Program-made: the position numbers and the translations under genes
NCBI GenBank assembly: GCA_002869895.2
Contig: NEWP02000033.1
Location: forward strand, 44,455-108,454
Direction of reading: 5' to 3'
Origin: Nitrospira sp. CG24E
GTDB taxonomy: Bacteria; Nitrospirota; Nitrospiria; Nitrospirales; Nitrospiraceae
DNA length: 64,000 nt
The notes under the pieces: model-generated
Database searches by the model: none
What the model saw: only the letters and a program-made list of their open reading frames with translations
What the model was told of the DNA's origin: nothing
Part shown: positions 61,873 through 64,000 of the stretch, piece by piece
How positions within the stretch are numbered: position 1 is the first letter of the stretch
Layout: every line of letters starts with the position of its first letter

Positions 61873-63129
61873 TCATGGATAGAGTCCACGATGGAGGTGA
61901 GCTTGAGCCACTTTATCGATCCCGCTCATCAGGGCGGCCATACGCATGGAGGTATGTTTGGCGACGGAGAACTGTAATGTTCGATGGAAGGCGGAGGTTA
62001 GAATATCCTGCAAACGCTCCTGGATATCCGTCGCTTTCCAGAAAAAGCGCTGCACATCCTGCACCCACTCGAAGTAGGAGACGATGACACCGCCGGAGTT
62101 AGCCAGGATATCGGGAATGATAAAGACTCCCTGGTCCTGCAGGATGCGATCGGCCTCCAGGGTCGTCGGACCGTTTGCCCCTTCGGCGAGAATCCGGCAG
62201 CGTAGCTTTGTGGCATTGCGTTCGGTGATCTGCTCGGAGAGTGCAGCGGGAACCAGGACGGTGCAGTCGAGTTGCAGCAATTCGTCATTGGAGAGCCAGT
62301 CTCCCAGTTTAGTGTCGCGGAGGGATTGCCCTTTTGTTTTGTAGCGTGCGAGAAGTTCAGGGATATCCAAACCGTTCGAATTATGGATGCCGCCATGCAC
62401 GTCGCTCACGGCGATCACTCGTGCGCCGCATTCCTGCATGATGCGGGCCGTATGGGCTCCGACGTTACCGAACCCCTGTATGGCTACGGTGGTGTTCCGA
62501 ATGTCGAGCTTGAGGTGGCGAAGCGCTTCCAAAGTGACATAGACCACTCCGCGGCCAGTGGCCTCCTCACGCCCCAGGCTTCCTCCGATCGATAAAGGCT
62601 TGCCCGTGACGACGCCGGGCACTGCATACCCGACTTGCTGGCTGTATGTATCCATGATCCAGGCCATCACCTGAGCGTCTGTGCCGACATCCGGGGCCGG
62701 CACGTCTTTGTCTGGCCCGATCAAGGGGAAGATCTCCGCTGCATAGCGCCGAGTCAATCGTTGTAATTCCGGTCGTGACAACTGTTTCGGGTTGATCGCG
62801 ATGCCGCCTTTGGCTCCGCCATAAGGCAGGTCGGCTAACGCGCATTTCCAGGTCATCCACATGGCGAGAGCGGCGACTTCACCAAGATTCACCTCCTGGT
62901 GGTAGCGGATGCCGCCTTTTGTAGGCCCGCGGGCAGAATCGTGCTGCACACGATAACCGGTATAGACCTCGACGCGGCCGTCATCCATCCGGACTGGCAG
63001 GCTGAGAATCAGCGATCTCTGTGGAAGCTTCAGCCGCTCACGTAAATTATGATCAAGCTCCATGGCCTCGGCCGCTTGATCGAACTGTGCAACTGCCAAT
63101 CGGAAGGTCGGTGTCTCGAGTTCATGCAT
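61873..63129 (-). CDS. gdhA: Glutamate dehydrogenase (Glu/Leu/Phe/Val family)
   Basis: This 418-residue hexameric enzyme interconverts glutamate and 2-oxoglutarate plus ammonia. The start at 63129 (MHELETPTFRLAVAQFDQAA, AAAGGAAC ahead) gives the family length. Motifs are GPTKGGIRYHQEVNLGEV, the catalytic Lys in LPYGGAKGGIAI and the NAD(P) motif VAIQGFGNVGAHTA. A longer frame to 63273 overlaps lipB and is rejected. It lies 16 bp after lipB. Confidence 0.94.
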   Translation of the reverse strand: MHELETPTFRLAVAQFDQAAEAMELDHNLRERLKLPQRSLILSLPVRMDDGRVEVYTGYRVQHDSARGPTKGGIRYHQEVNLGEVAALAMWMTWKCALADLPYGGAKGGIAINPKQLSRPELQRLTRRYAAEIFPLIGPDKDVPAPDVGTDAQVMAWIMDTYSQQVGYAVPGVVTGKPLSIGGSLGREEATGRGVVYVTLEALRHLKLDIRNTTVAIQGFGNVGAHTARIMQECGARVIAVSDVHGGIHNSNGLDIPELLARYKTKGQSLRDTKLGDWLSNDELLQLDCTVLVPAALSEQITERNATKLRCRILAEGANGPTTLEADRILQDQGVFIIPDILANSGGVIVSYFEWVQDVQRFFWKATDIQERLQDILTSAFHRTLQFSVAKHTSMRMAALMSGIDKVAQAHLHRGLYP

Positions 63130-63145
63130 GTGAATGTTCCTTTGG

Positions 63146-63952
63146 TCAGGTGCGCTGTGAGGATGTCGATGCAAGAGAATGGCAGTGCTGCTCCCGCTCC
63201 ATGATGTCGGGGGAGAGATCCATCCATTGGATATTGAATACTCGCGAGAACTCCTGCGCGATCTGCTGCGCAACGGCTGAAGGCGACAGGGCTGATTGCT
63301 TTACCTCGGCCATGGAGGTGATGGGGCACTGCGCCAGGCCGCAGGGCATGATATGGGAGAAAGGGGAGAGGTCCAGATCGACGTTGAGCGCAAAGCCATG
63401 AATCGTGACTCCATGATCGATCCGTACTCCGATTGCGGCGATCTTTGCATCAGCCAGCTTCCAACGCACCCAGACGCCGGGTTTCTTTTCGAGGCGATAG
63501 CCCTCAATCCCCCATCGCAAAAGTGTATGGATCAAGACCTCCTCCAACTTCCGCACATACTGTTTCGGCCCTGAACAATAGCGCGACAGCTTGAGGATGG
63601 GATAGCCCACGACCTGCCCAGGTCCATGATAGGTAATTGAGCCGCCACGATCTACGGAGTGAAGGTTGGCGCCTGTCCGGCGGAGGGTTTCTTCTCCGCA
63701 GTTCCAATGTGCTGGCTGGGTGGTACGCCCTAGGGTATAGGTCGGCGAGTGCTCAAGAAGCAATAAGACATCTTCTCGCTTATCCGTCATCCGGTCTTGA
63801 TGTAACTGTTTCTGAATGGTCCAGGCCTCAGCATAGGGGACCGGTTCAGAAAACCGGAGGAGCATACCCGCTTGCATGGTACCTGTCGGGAGATGATTGC
63901 TTCCCTCTCCTGGGAAAGCCTGATTTGGGTATGGTCTATCTGTGAGACTCAT
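63146..63952 (-). CDS. lipB: Octanoyltransferase LipB
   Basis: This 268-residue enzyme transfers octanoyl from acyl carrier protein to lipoyl domains. RGGSITYHGPGQVVGYPIL, AKIAAIGVRI, the catalytic-type Lys, and HIMPCGLAQCPITSM with the active Cys are all present. About 25 residues at the N-terminus (MSLTDRPYPNQAFPGEGSNH) are outside the usual domain; an ATG at 63877 with AGGT ahead would remove them and may be the true start. The gene is transcribed ahead of gdhA. The 48 bases beyond its start hold no recognisable gene end. Confidence 0.92.
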   Translation of the reverse strand: MSLTDRPYPNQAFPGEGSNHLPTGTMQAGMLLRFSEPVPYAEAWTIQKQLHQDRMTDKREDVLLLLEHSPTYTLGRTTQPAHWNCGEETLRRTGANLHSVDRGGSITYHGPGQVVGYPILKLSRYCSGPKQYVRKLEEVLIHTLLRWGIEGYRLEKKPGVWVRWKLADAKIAAIGVRIDHGVTIHGFALNVDLDLSPFSHIMPCGLAQCPITSMAEVKQSALSPSAVAQQIAQEFSRVFNIQWMDLSPDIMEREQHCHSLASTSSQRT

Positions 63953-64000
63953 GGGGCCTCGTCTACTCGAGTGGGCCTCATTGTCGCATAAGCGCTGTCA

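Overview
The window reads as a stretch of chromosome from a Nitrospira-like bacterium (phylum Nitrospirota). This is inferred from a GC-rich genome, two-subunit pyruvate carboxylase, a protein with repeated protochlorophyllide-reductase-type domains, FmdB-type and other small zinc-ribbon proteins, and the way amino-acid genes are grouped. No rRNA or nitrite-oxidation genes are present to prove it. Almost all of the window is ordinary core genome, densely packed and mostly on the minus strand.

Layout. 1-2.8 kb: a four-gene minus-strand set (HEAT-like protein, ABC-2 permease, ABC ATPase, LON-domain protein). 2.9-4.3 kb: a lipocalin-like exported protein whose 3' end runs into the convergent dapB. 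3.9-12.2 kb: a tight arginine/lysine operon, argD-argF-argG-argH-lipoprotein-lysA-dapA-dapB. 12.2-14.9 kb: an eroded segment with two palindromic elements, fragments of a CbiX-type chelatase and a cytochrome c, then tenA and a 9-nt tandem repeat. 14.9-21.6 kb: SthA-type transhydrogenase, a lipid-anchored Tpx-like peroxiredoxin, a lipoprotein hydrolase, and pycB/pycA. 21.8-27.4 kb: exported and small proteins, an EamA transporter and RlpA. 27.6-32.3 kb: an ABC/GldG-like/DUF4340 operon. 32.4-34.9 kb: a response regulator, then a gene-poor scar with an MFS remnant, an excisionase-like HTH gene and tRNA-Arg(CCT). 35.1-39.5 kb: a proline-rich protein ending in a nuclease-like fold that appears catalytically dead, a stand-alone RAM domain protein, and an NtrC-type regulator with its kinase. 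39.5-46.3 kb: malQ, a D,D-peptidase, small proteins and an FG-GAP lipoprotein. 46.4-57.4 kb: an aromatic amino-acid/translation operon, pheA-hisC-aroF-tyrA-aroA-cmk-plsC-rpsA-sppA-ihfB, followed by a four-domain PCP_red protein. 57.5-64 kb: ruvB, a Cys-rich exported protein, ruvA, yebC, a membrane protein, glutamate dehydrogenase and lipB.

How the genes work together. The arg/dap/lys block makes arginine and lysine/diaminopimelate. The pheA-to-aroA block makes phenylalanine and tyrosine precursors and is joined to cytidylate kinase, S1 and envelope functions. PycA/PycB carboxylate pyruvate to oxaloacetate. The ABC/Gld/DUF4340 set looks like one envelope export or remodelling machine.

Most interesting observations: the degraded convergent junction of the lipocalin gene and dapB; an amber codon that cuts a phosphate-binding-like protein 12 codons early; the putative pseudonuclease plus RAM pair; a family of degenerate 7-nt tandem repeats that occur as inverted pairs between genes (one abuts a start codon, one lies where ruvC might be expected); a 9-nt repeat; two long palindromic elements; and the scar beside tRNA-Arg. 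No defence island, CRISPR array, prophage or complete insertion sequence was seen.
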